The notes under the pieces are model-generated. The model was not told where the DNA came from. It worked only from the letters and a program-made list of their open reading frames with translations, and searched no databases. DNA of 64,000 bases from an uncultured Oscillospiraceae bacterium (GTDB taxonomy: Bacteria; Bacillota; Clostridia; Oscillospirales; Oscillospiraceae), in assembly GCA_947631845.1 (NCBI GenBank), contig CANRMY010000002.1:40055-104054 (forward strand), read 5' to 3'. Position numbers and translations under genes: made by a program. Positions 53,176 through 62,019 of this stretch are shown here, piece after piece (the first letter of the stretch is position 1; the number at the start of each line of letters is the position of its first letter).

Positions 53176-53220
53176 AAACAGCAAAAACAGGCGGGGAAAT
53201 CCCGCCCGTTTTTGCTGTTT
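53176..53220. terminator. Bidirectional terminator
   Basis: AAACAGCAAAAAC and GGCGGG pair with CCCGCC and GTTTTTGCTGTTT. Serves the M56 gene and the convergent hicB. Confidence 0.9.
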
Positions 53221-53238
53221 CAGCCCAGCTGCGCCCGC

Positions 53239-53625
53239 TCATCTCACGCCAAATCTCTGTTTCAGGCCTTCCTGGAGGATCTGAGAGAAGCTGACGCCGG
53301 CCCGCTCGCCCAGCTCGTTGAGATAGCTGGGTATGGTCACGTTTTTCCTCACGGTGCGCATGTCGTTGGCGCGGCGGTAGGCGTCAAAATCCACTACCGC
53401 AAATACCGCCAGCTCCCCCGCGCCGCATACCGGGAGCGCCGTGGACGCGTCCGGCAGCTTCTTTCCCATGTCCTGCATAGTGATCCCCATGAGGCTTATG
53501 GCGTCGGAGGCCATGGAGATCGCGTCGGCGATGGACACGCCCTCTGTGTTGATGTCAAAATCAGGCACATAGACCAAATATCCCGTTTCCACAGGCGTCA
53601 ATATGATTGGATAGGCTGTTTTCAT
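53239..53625 (-). CDS. hicB: HicB-family antitoxin
   Basis: 128 aa. N-terminal partial RNase H-like HicB fold (YPIILTPVETGYLVYVPDFD, then GVSIADAISMASDAI) and a C-terminal ribbon-helix-helix segment (RTVRKNVTIPSYLNELGERAGVSFSQILQ region) for operator binding. It neutralises HicA and, with it, represses the operon. 12 bp after hicA. Confidence 0.92.
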   Translation of the reverse strand: MKTAYPIILTPVETGYLVYVPDFDINTEGVSIADAISMASDAISLMGITMQDMGKKLPDASTALPVCGAGELAVFAVVDFDAYRRANDMRTVRKNVTIPSYLNELGERAGVSFSQILQEGLKQRFGVR

Positions 53626-53637
53626 ATTCTCTCCCCC

Positions 53638-53808
53638 TTATAACCGGTTTCTTCTGATAAGCGCTTTGGCAAGCTGCTCGTTGACCTCCTTATGACGGGG
53701 AACAGGCTCCATGCGCGTTCCGTCCGTCAGGATAATATGATTTGCGCCCTCGCGGAGAACCCACCAGCCCTTGTCAAAGAATAGTCTGAGGAGGTCCTTC
53801 TGTTTCAT
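53638..53808 (-). CDS. hicA: HicA-family mRNA interferase toxin
   Basis: 56 aa RNA-binding toxin of the double-stranded RNA-binding fold. KQKDLLRLFFDKGWWVL is the first helix, and G21-A-N-H24 holds the catalytic His. C-terminal HKEVNEQLAKALIRR is typical. ATG at 53808 has AGAGGTGAG as SD; 16 further in-frame codons lie in the promoter. Confidence 0.9.
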   Translation of the reverse strand: MKQKDLLRLFFDKGWWVLREGANHIILTDGTRMEPVPRHKEVNEQLAKALIRRNRL

Positions 53809-53827
53809 CTTCTCACCTCTCATCTCT

Positions 53828-53856
53828 ATTATACGCATAATATGCGCATATGTCAA
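53828..53856 (-). promoter_or_regulatory. hicAB promoter with palindromic operator
   Basis: Minus strand TTGACA (53856-53851), 17 bp, TATAAT (53833-53828). The spacer holds the palindrome ATATGCGCATAT (53840-53851) and a second TATGCG-like copy, probably the HicB site. Confidence 0.8.
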
Positions 53857-53890
53857 TAAAAAACTTTGGGCCTCCCGTTGGGGAGGCCCA
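53857..53890 (-). terminator. Terminator of gpmI
   Basis: Minus strand GGGCCTCCC pairs with GGGAGGCCC, then AAAGTTTTTT. Its T-run abuts the hicAB -35 box. Confidence 0.85.
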
Positions 53891-53907
53891 TTGGTTATAA
53901 AACTGTT

Positions 53908-55434
53908 TCAGTGCTCGATAAGGCTCTTGCCGGTCATCTCGGCGGGCTGGTCGATGCCCATCAGCTCCAGCATGGTGGGGCAGATGTCCGCCAGGCGGCC
54001 GTTGTGGAGCTTCATGCCCTCGGGCGCGCCCACGATGAAGAAGGGCACGGGGTTTGTGGTGTGGGCGGTGTGGGGCTCGCCGTCCTCGGCGATCATCTTG
54101 TCGGCGTTGCCGTGGTCAGCGGTGATGAGGCACACGCCGCCGGCCTTCAGCACGGCGTCCACCACCTTGCCCACACATTCGTCCACGGTCTCCACGGCCT
54201 TGACGGCGGCGTCGAAGACGCCGGTGTGGCCCACCATGTCGCAGTTGGCGAAGTTGAGGATGATGGCGTCATACTTGCCGGATTCAATGCGCTTGACGCA
54301 CTCGTCGGCCACCTTGCGGGCGCTCATCTCCGGGATCAGGTCGTAGGTGGGGAACTCCTTGGGGGACGGGATCAGGGCCCGGTCCTCGCCGTCGTAGACC
54401 TGCTCGGTGCCGCCGTTGAAGAAGAAGGTCACATGGGCGTACTTCTCCGTCTCGGCGATGCGCAGCTGCTTCATGCCCCGCTGGGCCAGGATCTCGCCGA
54501 ACGTGTTCCTGAGTTCCTCGGGCGGGAAGGCCACGGTGACGTTGGGCATGGTAGCGTCGTACTGGGTGGTGCAGACGTATTTCACGGGGAAGAAGCCCTT
54601 TTTGCGCTCAAAGCCCTTGAAGTCGGGATCCACGAAGGTGCGGGTGATCTCCCGGGCCCGGTCGGGGCGGAAGTTGGTGAAGATGATGGAGTCGCCGGGC
54701 TTGACCATGCCCTCCGGGGCGCAGACCGTGGGAACGACGAACTCGTCCGTCACGCCGGCGTCGTAGCTTGCCTGCATGGTGTGGACGGGGTCCAGGTCGA
54801 TATTGCCCTCGCCGCAGACCATGGCGTTATAGGCCTTCTCCACCCGGTCCCAGCGGTTGTCCCGGTCCATGGCGTAGAAGCGGCCGGCGATGGTGGCGAT
54901 CTTGCCTACGCCGATCTCCTTGCACTTGGCCACGCACTCCTCGATATACTCCTTGCCGGAGGAGGGGGGCACGTCGCGGCCGTCCATGAAGCAGTGGATA
55001 TAGACCTTGTCAAGGCCCCGCCGCTTGGCCATCTCCAGGAAGGCCCAGGTGTGGGTGTTGTGGCTGTGGACGCCGCCGGGGGACATGAGGCCCATCAGGT
55101 GCAGGGCTCCTCCGGAGGCCTTGGCCGCGTCCATGGCGGCGATATACTCCGGGTTTTCAAAGAAGCTGCCGTCCCGGACGGCCACGGTGATGCGCAGAAG
55201 GCTCTGGTACACGATCCGGCCGGCGCCGATATTGGTGTGGCCCACCTCGGAGTTGCCCATCTGGCCGTCGGGCAGGCCCACGTCCTCGCCGCTGGCCTGG
55301 AGCTGGCAAATGGGGCTGGAGGCGATGAGCCGGTCCAGGTTGGGCCGCCTGGCGGCGGCGATGGCGTTGATCTTGGGATCCGGCTTGTCGATGCCGAAGC
55401 CGTCCATGATGATAAGTGTCACGGGTCTTTTCAT
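53908..55434 (-). CDS. gpmI: 2,3-bisphosphoglycerate-independent phosphoglycerate mutase
   Basis: 508 aa Mn-dependent enzyme of the alkaline phosphatase fold. Metal ligand in MDGFG, catalytic S62 in GNSEVGH, the phosphatase insert with MDGRDVPP and GRFYAMDRDNRWDR, and TADHGNAD near the end are visible. SD GGAGGTAACC. Last gene of trmL-pgk-tpiA-gpmI on this strand. Confidence 0.97.
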   Translation of the reverse strand: MKRPVTLIIMDGFGIDKPDPKINAIAAARRPNLDRLIASSPICQLQASGEDVGLPDGQMGNSEVGHTNIGAGRIVYQSLLRITVAVRDGSFFENPEYIAAMDAAKASGGALHLMGLMSPGGVHSHNTHTWAFLEMAKRRGLDKVYIHCFMDGRDVPPSSGKEYIEECVAKCKEIGVGKIATIAGRFYAMDRDNRWDRVEKAYNAMVCGEGNIDLDPVHTMQASYDAGVTDEFVVPTVCAPEGMVKPGDSIIFTNFRPDRAREITRTFVDPDFKGFERKKGFFPVKYVCTTQYDATMPNVTVAFPPEELRNTFGEILAQRGMKQLRIAETEKYAHVTFFFNGGTEQVYDGEDRALIPSPKEFPTYDLIPEMSARKVADECVKRIESGKYDAIILNFANCDMVGHTGVFDAAVKAVETVDECVGKVVDAVLKAGGVCLITADHGNADKMIAEDGEPHTAHTTNPVPFFIVGAPEGMKLHNGRLADICPTMLELMGIDQPAEMTGKSLIEH

Positions 55435-55628
55435 GAGGTTACCTCCATTTCAATTTATAGAGGAAGGGCCGCCAGGTAGTATGACGGCCACAGGATTTCT
55501 CAAAAAACTCTTATTCAAACTTTTTCCCGGCGACATGCGCGTCGGGAAAAAGTCCTTTTGTCGCACAAGCGTACTAAAACGGGCCCCCATCGGGCTGTCG
55601 CCCGGATGGGAGAGGACGGCGCGAGCCA

Positions 55629-55658
55629 GCGCCTGAGGGCGAATACTTGGAGCCCGAG
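55629..55658 (-). repeat. 30 bp intergenic repeat, second copy
   Basis: The exact inverse of 37261-37290 (CTCGGGCTCC / AAGTATTCGC / CCTCAGGCGC). It sits in the 360 bp gpmI-tpiA gap, which holds no gene. Confidence 0.8.
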
Positions 55659-55709
55659 GCAAAGCGGCTCGCGTGAGGACGAGCGTGCGCGCAGGGCGAC
55701 GGCAGGGGG

Positions 55710-55742
55710 AAATTTCTGAATTTCGCAAAATTCAGAAATTTT
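55710..55742. terminator. Hairpin in the tpiA-gpmI gap
   Basis: AAATTTCTGAATTT and AAATTCAGAAATTT form a perfect 14 bp AT-rich stem with a CGCA loop, 52 bp after tpiA. A second hairpin (TTTTTCCCGGCG / CGCGTCGGGAAAAA, about 55521-55552) lies nearer gpmI. Either may end or stabilise the mRNA. Confidence 0.55.
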
Positions 55743-55794
55743 TCCCGCACGTTCCCTTTGGCATCGAAAGCCCTCCGGGCTTTCGAGCCAGTTT

Positions 55795-56568
55795 TTATTC
55801 CTGGTTGGCGGCGTTGATGATGGCGGCGAACTTCTCGGGGACCAGGGAGGCCCCGCCGATGAGGCCGCCGTCGATGTCCGGCTGGGCCAGCAGCTCATAG
55901 GCGTTCTTCTCGTTCATGGAGCCGCCGTAGAGGATGGTGGTGGCACGGGCGGTGCGGGCCCCGTAGAGGCCGCGGATGATGGAGCGGATGGTCCGGTTGA
56001 CCTCGTTGGCCTGCTCGGCGGTGGCGGTGTTGCCGGTGCCGATGGCCCAGATGGGCTCGTAGGCGATGACCACCTTCCGGATCTGCTCCTCGGTAACGCC
56101 GGCCAGGGCGGCGCGCACCTGGTAGTTGATCAGCGCCTCGGTCAGGCCCAGCTCCCTCTGACGGGCGCTCTCGCCCACGCAGACGATGGGCTGGAGGCCC
56201 AGCTCCAGGGCGGCCTTGACCTTCTCGTTGACGGTAAGATCCGTCTCGCCGAAATACTGACGGCGCTCGGAGTGGCCGATGATGACGTACTTGACCTTCA
56301 GATCCCGGAGCATCTCGCCGGACACCTCGCCGGTGTACGCTCCCTTGGGGTGCTCGCTCATGTTCTGGGCGCCCACGGAGATCCGGGCCTCCTTGAGGTA
56401 TTTCATCCCCAGGGGCAGATCCACGAAGGGGGCGCAGATGACGGTCTCGCACCAGCGGGCCCGGGGAACCAGGGTCTTCAGCTCCTCCGCGAAGGCGCGG
56501 ATCTCGGAGGGGAGCTTGTTCATCTTGAAATTGCCGGCGATGATGGTCTTACGGTATTTTCTGTTCAT
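55795..56568 (-). CDS. tpiA: Triosephosphate isomerase
   Basis: 257 aa TIM barrel converting dihydroxyacetone phosphate and glyceraldehyde 3-phosphate. NFKMN with the catalytic Lys, IIGHSERRQYF with the His, VIAYEPIWAIGTG with the Glu and the phosphate loop LYGGSMN / GGLIGGASL are present. SD AAGGAG. It follows pgk by 17 bp. Confidence 0.97.
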   Translation of the reverse strand: MNRKYRKTIIAGNFKMNKLPSEIRAFAEELKTLVPRARWCETVICAPFVDLPLGMKYLKEARISVGAQNMSEHPKGAYTGEVSGEMLRDLKVKYVIIGHSERRQYFGETDLTVNEKVKAALELGLQPIVCVGESARQRELGLTEALINYQVRAALAGVTEEQIRKVVIAYEPIWAIGTGNTATAEQANEVNRTIRSIIRGLYGARTARATTILYGGSMNEKNAYELLAQPDIDGGLIGGASLVPEKFAAIINAANQE

Positions 56569-56585
56569 GACGCTCTGCCCTCTCC

Positions 56586-57869
56586 TTATTTGTCGAGCAA
56601 GCAGGCTACGCCGGGCAGCTCCTTGCCCTCCAGGAACTCCAGGGAGGCGCCGCCGCCGGTGGAAATGTGGGTGATCTTGTCGGCGAAGCCCAGCTGCTCG
56701 CAGGCCGCCGCGGAGTCGCCGCCGCCCACGATGGAGATGCAGTCGGACTCGGCCAGGGCCTTGGCCACGGCGATGGTGCCGGCGGCCAGGGTGGGATTCT
56801 CAAAGACGCCCATGGGGCCGTTCCACACAACGGTCTTGGCCTCCAGGACGGCCTTGGCGAAGATCTCGCGGGTCTTCTCGCCGATGTCCAGGCCCATCTT
56901 GTCGGCGGGGATGGCGTCGGCGGCCACGGTCTCAACGGTCACGGGGCCGTCAATGGGGTCGGGGAAGGAGGCGGCCACCACGGTGTCCACGGGCAGGAGC
57001 AGCTTCACGCCGCGCTCCTGGGCCTTGGCCATCATGTCCTTGCAGTAGTCCAGCTTGTCGGCGTCCAGCAGGGAGGTGCCCACGGAATAGCCCTTGGCGG
57101 CCATGAAGGTGTAGGCCATGCCGCCGCCGATGATGAGGGTATCGACCTTCTCAAGAAGATTGGAGATGACATTGAGCTTATCGGAGACCTTGGCGCCGCC
57201 CAGGATGGCCACAAAGGGACGGTCGGGATCGGCCAGGGCCTTGCCCATGACGCCCAGCTCCTTCTCGATGAGGAAGCCGGAGACGGCGGGCAGATAGGCG
57301 GCGACGCCGGCGGTGGAGGCGTGGGCGCGGTGGACGGCGCCGAAGGCGTCGGACACATAGACGCCGTTCTCCCCGGCCAGGGCGGCCAGCTTCTTCACAA
57401 ATTCGGGGTCGTTCTTGGTCTCACCCTTCTCAAAGCGGGTGTTCTGGAGGAGCATGATCTCCCCGCCCTTCAGGGCGGCGGCCTTGGCCTGGGCGTCGGG
57501 GCCGACGACGTCAGAAGCCAGGATGACTTCCTTGCCCAGAAGCTCGCCGAGACGGGCTGCCACGGGCTCCATCTTCAGGGCGTCCAAGGCCTTTTGCCAC
57601 TTGGCCTCGGTCAGGTCCTCGGGGGCCTTGCCCTTCTCGGCCTGCTTCTTGGCCCACTTGTCAAAGCTGGGCTCGGGCTTGCCCAGATGGCTGCAGGCGA
57701 TGACGGCGCAGCCCTGCTCAAGCAGGTACTTGATGGTGGGGACGGCGGCCACGATGCGCTTGTCGCTGGTGATGACGCCCGCCTTCAGGGGCACGTTGAA
57801 GTCACAGCGAAGGAGCACCTTCTTGCCGGCCAGGTCAATGTCACGGACTGATTTCTTGTTGTAGTTCAT
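56586..57869 (-). CDS. pgk: Phosphoglycerate kinase
   Basis: 427 aa. N-terminal domain [19 protein letters not shown] and the Arg in AVHRAHAST; hinge; C-terminal nucleotide domain with [27 protein letters not shown] and GGGDSAAA. Slightly long because of an insert near 70-95 ([20 protein letters not shown]), as in many Clostridia. Lies between trmL and tpiA. Confidence 0.97.
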   Translation of the reverse strand: MNYNKKSVRDIDLAGKKVLLRCDFNVPLKAGVITSDKRIVAAVPTIKYLLEQGCAVIACSHLGKPEPSFDKWAKKQAEKGKAPEDLTEAKWQKALDALKMEPVAARLGELLGKEVILASDVVGPDAQAKAAALKGGEIMLLQNTRFEKGETKNDPEFVKKLAALAGENGVYVSDAFGAVHRAHASTAGVAAYLPAVSGFLIEKELGVMGKALADPDRPFVAILGGAKVSDKLNVISNLLEKVDTLIIGGGMAYTFMAAKGYSVGTSLLDADKLDYCKDMMAKAQERGVKLLLPVDTVVAASFPDPIDGPVTVETVAADAIPADKMGLDIGEKTREIFAKAVLEAKTVVWNGPMGVFENPTLAAGTIAVAKALAESDCISIVGGGDSAAACEQLGFADKITHISTGGGASLEFLEGKELPGVACLLDK

Positions 57870-57954
57870 GTCAATACTCCAATCCTTAAAAATTATTTTA
57901 AACCCTTAAAGGGATAATGCGCGCAGTAATGCTGCCATCGTGGGAAATGGCGGC

Positions 57955-58437
57955 TCACCGGGCCATGCTGCCGGCGCCGGAGAGCTCCGGGAACCCCTGC
58001 TGGCGCAGGGCCTCGTAGCACAGGACGGCCACGGAATTGGCCAGGTTCAGGCTCCTGGCGTCCTCCCGCATGGGGATGCGGACGCACCTGTCCCGGTAAC
58101 GCTCCCGGAGAAATTCCGGCAGACCCGCCGTCTCCTTGCCGAACAGGAGCCAGCACCCGTCCCGGAATTCCGCCCCGTCGTAGCTGCGGGGCGCCTTGGT
58201 CGTGGCCAGCCACAGATCCTCGCCGCCGTGCTTTTGGAGGAATTCGTCCAGGCTCTCGTAAACCGTGATGTCCACCATGGGCCAGTAGTCCAGGCCCGCC
58301 CGCTTCACCGCCCGGTCGGAGATGTCGAACCCCAGGGGCCGCACCAGATGCAGGCGCGAACGGGTGGCGGCGCAGGTGCGGGCGATGTTGCCCGTATTCA
58401 TCGGGATCTCCGGCTCCACCAGCACGATGTTGACCAA
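57955..58437 (-). CDS. trmL: tRNA (cytidine/uridine-34 2'-O)-methyltransferase
   Basis: 160 aa SPOUT methyltransferase that modifies the wobble base of tRNA-Leu. NIVLVEPEIPMNTGNIARTC, FGKETAGLP and the knot motif IPMREDARSLNLANSVAV are diagnostic. The start is TTG at 58437, which gives the normal VNIVLVEPEIP beginning and has GAGGTGAGG before it; the GTG at 58446 lies inside this SD. First gene of the glycolytic cluster on this strand. Confidence 0.94.
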   Translation of the reverse strand: MVNIVLVEPEIPMNTGNIARTCAATRSRLHLVRPLGFDISDRAVKRAGLDYWPMVDITVYESLDEFLQKHGGEDLWLATTKAPRSYDGAEFRDGCWLLFGKETAGLPEFLRERYRDRCVRIPMREDARSLNLANSVAVLCYEALRQQGFPELSGAGSMAR

Positions 58438-58593
58438 ATTCCTCACCTCTTGCCATCGTGACTATTTTATAACTTCCCGCGGGAGTTTTCAAGTTAAATT
58501 GTTAAAAATCTCGCAAACTTTTTCACTTTTGACCTTTTGGCGAAAGTGAGGCCGAAAACGGTGTTTTCTTTTGGGAGGTTCCGCGCATATTTC

Positions 58594-58813
58594 CGCCGCT
58601 CCCGGCGGCCCGCCGTCATACGTGGAGATTTTCGAATTTCCCGTTTTTTCGTCCAACGCACCCGTAGGGGCCGGACACCCGGCCGGCCCGTGTGTCGAAT
58701 TTCGTATTTTTATCGTTCAACGCACCCGTAGGGGCCGCCTCTCTTGGCGGCCCGCCGAATTACCGGCGAATTTCGTAAATCGCACCCGTAGGGGCGGCCG
58801 TCCCGGCCGCCCG
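58594..58813. repeat. REP-like palindrome cluster 3 (upstream of trmL)
   Basis: The 632 bp gap 58438-59069 holds no gene. Units at about 58594-58613, 58671-58690, 58725-58754 and 58785-58813, each joined by linkers containing AACGCACC or AATCGCACC and GAATTTCG. The linker 58611-58671 is the inverse of that in cluster 2. After 58814 the DNA is GC-rich with GGGCCCCCATTGGG-type repeats similar to about 55578-55610. Confidence 0.75.
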
Positions 58814-59069
58814 TCCCGGTTGACCTCCGGGCTGTCGATCATTGGGGGACGGGTCCCATTGGGGCCCCCATTGGGCCGCTGCCCGATGGGGAAAGGAGAA
58901 GCGAACCTGGCGCGTGAGCGTTCCCGCCGCGCGGGGACGCGAGGTTAAGCCGGTTCCGCGACGACGCCGGCGACCCCTACTTCGGAAAAGCGGCGACGCG
59001 GGGCGGCCGGTGTCCGGCGCGTCCCGCGTCAAAAGCGCTATTGTCGTTATGCTCCCCAGGGCCGCGGGC

Positions 59070-59636
59070 TTACTCCTGCCTATTGTTCAGGGCGTCAACG
59101 GCGGCGTCGAACTCGCGTTTGGCCTCGCTGGCGGCCTCCTCGGCGGCGTTGGCGGCTTCGGCGGCGGCCTGCTCCACAGTGTCCTCGATCTCGTCCACCA
59201 CGTGGTCGGCGGTCTCCTCCACGGCCTCGGCGGTCTCGGCAGCCTCGGCGGCGGCTTCCGGCTCCTCCTGGGCGGAGAGGCTCTCGATCTCGGCCTGCTT
59301 GGCCTCGATGGTCTCCAGGGCGGCCTCGATGGCGGCGGCGGTCTCGGCGAAGTCCGGATCGGTGTGGCCGGCGTACTTCTCGTAATAGAGCCTGCCCAGC
59401 TCGGTGTACTTGTCCTTCAGGCCGCCCCGGGCGGAGGCGATCTCCGCGTTGAGCTTGGCCTTTTTGCCGGTGATTTGGGCCTTCCCGGCCACGTCGTGGA
59501 CCGCGTCGGAGACCTTGCCGGCCACGTCACGGGCGGCGTCTCCGGCCTTTTCGGCCACGTCCTTGGCCACGCCCACGGCCTTGCCGGCGGCCTGGCTGAT
59601 TTTTTCCTTCAGGTCATCAAGAGAAACGTTTGCCAT
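59070..59636 (-). CDS. Ala/Glu-rich helical protein
   Basis: 188 aa, nearly all helix. Residues 1-65 are amphipathic, with DVAEKAGDAARDVAGKVSDAVHD-type 11-residue repeats like LEA or apolipoprotein helices; 70-125 looks like a conserved region (KKAKLNAEIASARGGLKDKYTELGRLYYEKY); 130-188 is an acidic coiled coil. The middle part matches proteins that often carry a zinc ribbon, but no ribbon is present here. ATG at 59636 has a strong SD GGAGGTAA. It follows lgt by 121 bp. Function unknown. Confidence 0.75.
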   Translation of the reverse strand: MANVSLDDLKEKISQAAGKAVGVAKDVAEKAGDAARDVAGKVSDAVHDVAGKAQITGKKAKLNAEIASARGGLKDKYTELGRLYYEKYAGHTDPDFAETAAAIEAALETIEAKQAEIESLSAQEEPEAAAEAAETAEAVEETADHVVDEIEDTVEQAAAEAANAAEEAASEAKREFDAAVDALNNRQE

Positions 59637-59757
59637 GATTTTTACCTCCATTTGATTTTCATCACTTGTTTTGAACGTCAACTTTCTGTTAAACGAAACG
59701 GCCCTGCGGGTCCGGAGCAGCTCCCGCAGAGGCTCCAGCGCCTCGTCAAGCTCCTGT

Positions 59758-60735
59758 TCATCCATGGGCATCACCGCTCCCGTCTCCGGTATTCTCCTCC
59801 GGCGCGGAATCGTCCTCCGCCGGTGTCTCCGGGCCTTCGGCCTCCACTCCCTCCGCCTCCGGGGGTTCGGTCTCCGCGGCCAGGGCGGCCTTTTGGCGGT
59901 TTACGAACATTTTCTCCGGATCCGGGCGGCGTGCGAATCTATTATACAGCAAAAGCGCGGCGGATGCAAGGAAAAGAACGAAGGACACCAGCTGGCTGAC
60001 GCGGATGCCCGTATTAAAGAGGTAAAGGCTGTCGGTGCGCAGGCCCTCGACGAGCATCCTCCCGAAGCCGTACCAGCCCAGATACCACAGGAACACCTGC
60101 CCGTCGTACCGGCGGTGTTTTTTGGAGAAAACGTGCATCAGGGTAAAGCCCACAAGATTCCACAGGGACTCGTAGAGGAAGGTGGGGTGGACGGCGTAGG
60201 CGGTGCCGTCGGGGAGGGTGAGCACCATGCGGCAGAAGATGTCCGTCTGGTAGCCGAAAGCCTCCCGGTTCATAAAGTTCCCCCACCGGCCCAGGGTCTG
60301 GCCGATGATGAAGCCGAAGCACACCATGTCCAGAAAGGCCGGTATGGAAAGCTTTTTCCACAGGCAGTAGATGACCAGGGCCAGGATCGCCCCGGCGATG
60401 ACGCCGTACATCCCCAGACCCCCCTGCCAGATATACAGGACGGAGAGGGGGTCGTCCGCGAACAGGTCCCAGTGGAACAGGCAGAAATAGATCCGCGCGC
60501 CGATGATGGCCAGGGGGACGCCCAGGATGATCACGTCAAACACGTTGTCCGGCGTCAGGCCGAATTCCCTGGAGCGCCTGGCACAGTAGAGCACCGCCAG
60601 GAGGAAGCCCGTGGCGATGATGACACCGTACCAGTGGACGGTCAGCGGGCCGATGCGGATCACCGGCGAGGGGTTGATGCTCCAGTCTCCCAGCATGGGG
60701 AAGGAGATGGATGCTTCCGGGTAGGCTGTTTTCAT
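59758..60735 (-). CDS. lgt: Prolipoprotein diacylglyceryl transferase
   Basis: Membrane enzyme (325 aa) that adds diacylglycerol to the lipobox Cys of prolipoproteins, as needed for the many lipoproteins in this window. Seven helices; signature GRWGNFMNREAFG with the essential Arg/Asn, HPTFLYESLWNL and YGFGRMLVEGLR. The C-terminus has an extra acidic Glu/Ala/Pro tail of about 45 aa. It starts 6 bp after ymfH. Confidence 0.96.
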   Translation of the reverse strand: MKTAYPEASISFPMLGDWSINPSPVIRIGPLTVHWYGVIIATGFLLAVLYCARRSREFGLTPDNVFDVIILGVPLAIIGARIYFCLFHWDLFADDPLSVLYIWQGGLGMYGVIAGAILALVIYCLWKKLSIPAFLDMVCFGFIIGQTLGRWGNFMNREAFGYQTDIFCRMVLTLPDGTAYAVHPTFLYESLWNLVGFTLMHVFSKKHRRYDGQVFLWYLGWYGFGRMLVEGLRTDSLYLFNTGIRVSQLVSFVLFLASAALLLYNRFARRPDPEKMFVNRQKAALAAETEPPEAEGVEAEGPETPAEDDSAPEENTGDGSGDAHG

Positions 60736-60741
60736 GTGGAT

Positions 60742-62019
60742 TTACCCTTTCTTTTGGATGATGGAGACGGCGCATCTGTCCACGGTCATGTACTCGGCCA
60801 GGAAGGCTCTCACGTCCTCCGCCGTCACCGCGTTCAGCACCTCCACGGTATTGAAATAGTCGTAGCCGGAAAAGCCTCCGGCGGCCACGTTGTAGCAGAT
60901 GTTCTCGAAGGAGCCGGCTGACCGGAGGGCCGCGCCCAGGGCCGTCTTTTTCCGGCGGGCGAAAAACGCCGGGTCCACGCCCCGGGCGGCCAGGTCCGCC
61001 GCCGCCTCCAGCACCCGCATACACACGTACTCCGGCTTCTGGGTCTCCCCGCCGAAGGAGAGCTGGGAGTAACCGGCGGTGTTTTCAAAGTCGTAGCCGA
61101 AGGTCTCGTTGATATCCCCGTCGTCGTAGAGCTTCCGGTGCAGGGGCGAGGCGGAGCCCAAAAGCGTGGACAGCGCCAGGGTGGCGGTCAGCTCGAATTT
61201 CACGCTCTCCCGGCCCAGAAGCCCGCTTTTTGTCTTGGCGCCCGCCAGGAACAGGGGCGCGCCCACGTCCATGGTCCGCCGGTCGCTCATCTTCAGGGGG
61301 AGGGGCCCCTCCGGCTTCTCCGGGACCCGCGCCGGCATGGGCGCCAGGGTCTCCGGCATCAGCTCCTCCGCCGTCTCCAGCACCCGTCTGGGGTCCTGGT
61401 CGCCCACCACCACCAAGGCCATGTTCCGGGGGGTGTAAAAGGCCCTGTGGGCGTCGCGAAGGGTCTGGGCGGTGATGGCGGCGATGCTCTCCTCCGTCCC
61501 GGCCACGCTCTCCCGGAGGGCGGGGGCGGCGTAGAGGCACCGCAGGAGTGCGTAGTAGGCGGCGTCCTCCGGGTCGTCCTCCATCATACGGATCTCCTGG
61601 GCGATGATGGCCCGCTCCCGCTCCACGCCCTCGTCGGTGAAGTAGGGGGTGGAGACGAACTGCAAAAGGAGCCGGAGATTTTCAAAAAACGAGTCCGTAC
61701 ACTCAAAATGGTAGGCCGTCATATCCGGCGAGGTGAAGGCGTTGGCGTTGGCGCCCCGCTGGGAGAGGGTGGTCAGGGCGTTGGCCTGGCCCTCCACCTC
61801 GAAGAGCCTGTGCTCCACGAAGTGGGCCGTGCCGGAGGGGGTGGAAAACCGCTCCCCGGAGAGGATAAATTCCCTGTCCGCGCCGCCGTAGTTGACGGCC
61901 AGGAACGCCATGGACTTGCGAAAGCCGGGCTTGGGCACCACCGTCACCCGCAGGCCGGATTCCGTCTGGGCGGTGTAGGCCGTCTCGCCCACCGTGGCGT
62001 ATTCCCTCTTTTTAAGCAT
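60742..62019 (-). CDS. ymfH: M16 zinc peptidase, YmfH-like (catalytic)
   Basis: 425 aa pitrilysin-family protein. The inverted zinc motif H66-FVEH-70 is intact and a Glu of the distal RAIIAQEIRMMEDDP segment completes the site. In Bacillus the YmfF/YmfH pair is linked to the 5-aminopentanol modification of elongation factor P (known); that role here is inferred from pairing. The ATG at 62019 overlaps ymfF by 8 bp. Confidence 0.9.
   Translation of the reverse strand: MLKKREYATVGETAYTAQTESGLRVTVVPKPGFRKSMAFLAVNYGGADREFILSGERFSTPSGTAHFVEHRLFEVEGQANALTTLSQRGANANAFTSPDMTAYHFECTDSFFENLRLLLQFVSTPYFTDEGVERERAIIAQEIRMMEDDPEDAAYYALLRCLYAAPALRESVAGTEESIAAITAQTLRDAHRAFYTPRNMALVVVGDQDPRRVLETAEELMPETLAPMPARVPEKPEGPLPLKMSDRRTMDVGAPLFLAGAKTKSGLLGRESVKFELTATLALSTLLGSASPLHRKLYDDGDINETFGYDFENTAGYSQLSFGGETQKPEYVCMRVLEAAADLAARGVDPAFFARRKKTALGAALRSAGSFENICYNVAAGGFSGYDYFNTVEVLNAVTAEDVRAFLAEYMTVDRCAVSIIQKKG

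Noticed and set aside
59637..59774. Longer N-terminus for the Ala-rich protein, starting inside lgt
   Set aside because: The ATG at 59636 has a strong SD, and the upstream residues are unlike the repeat pattern that follows; a separate short ORF cannot be excluded.
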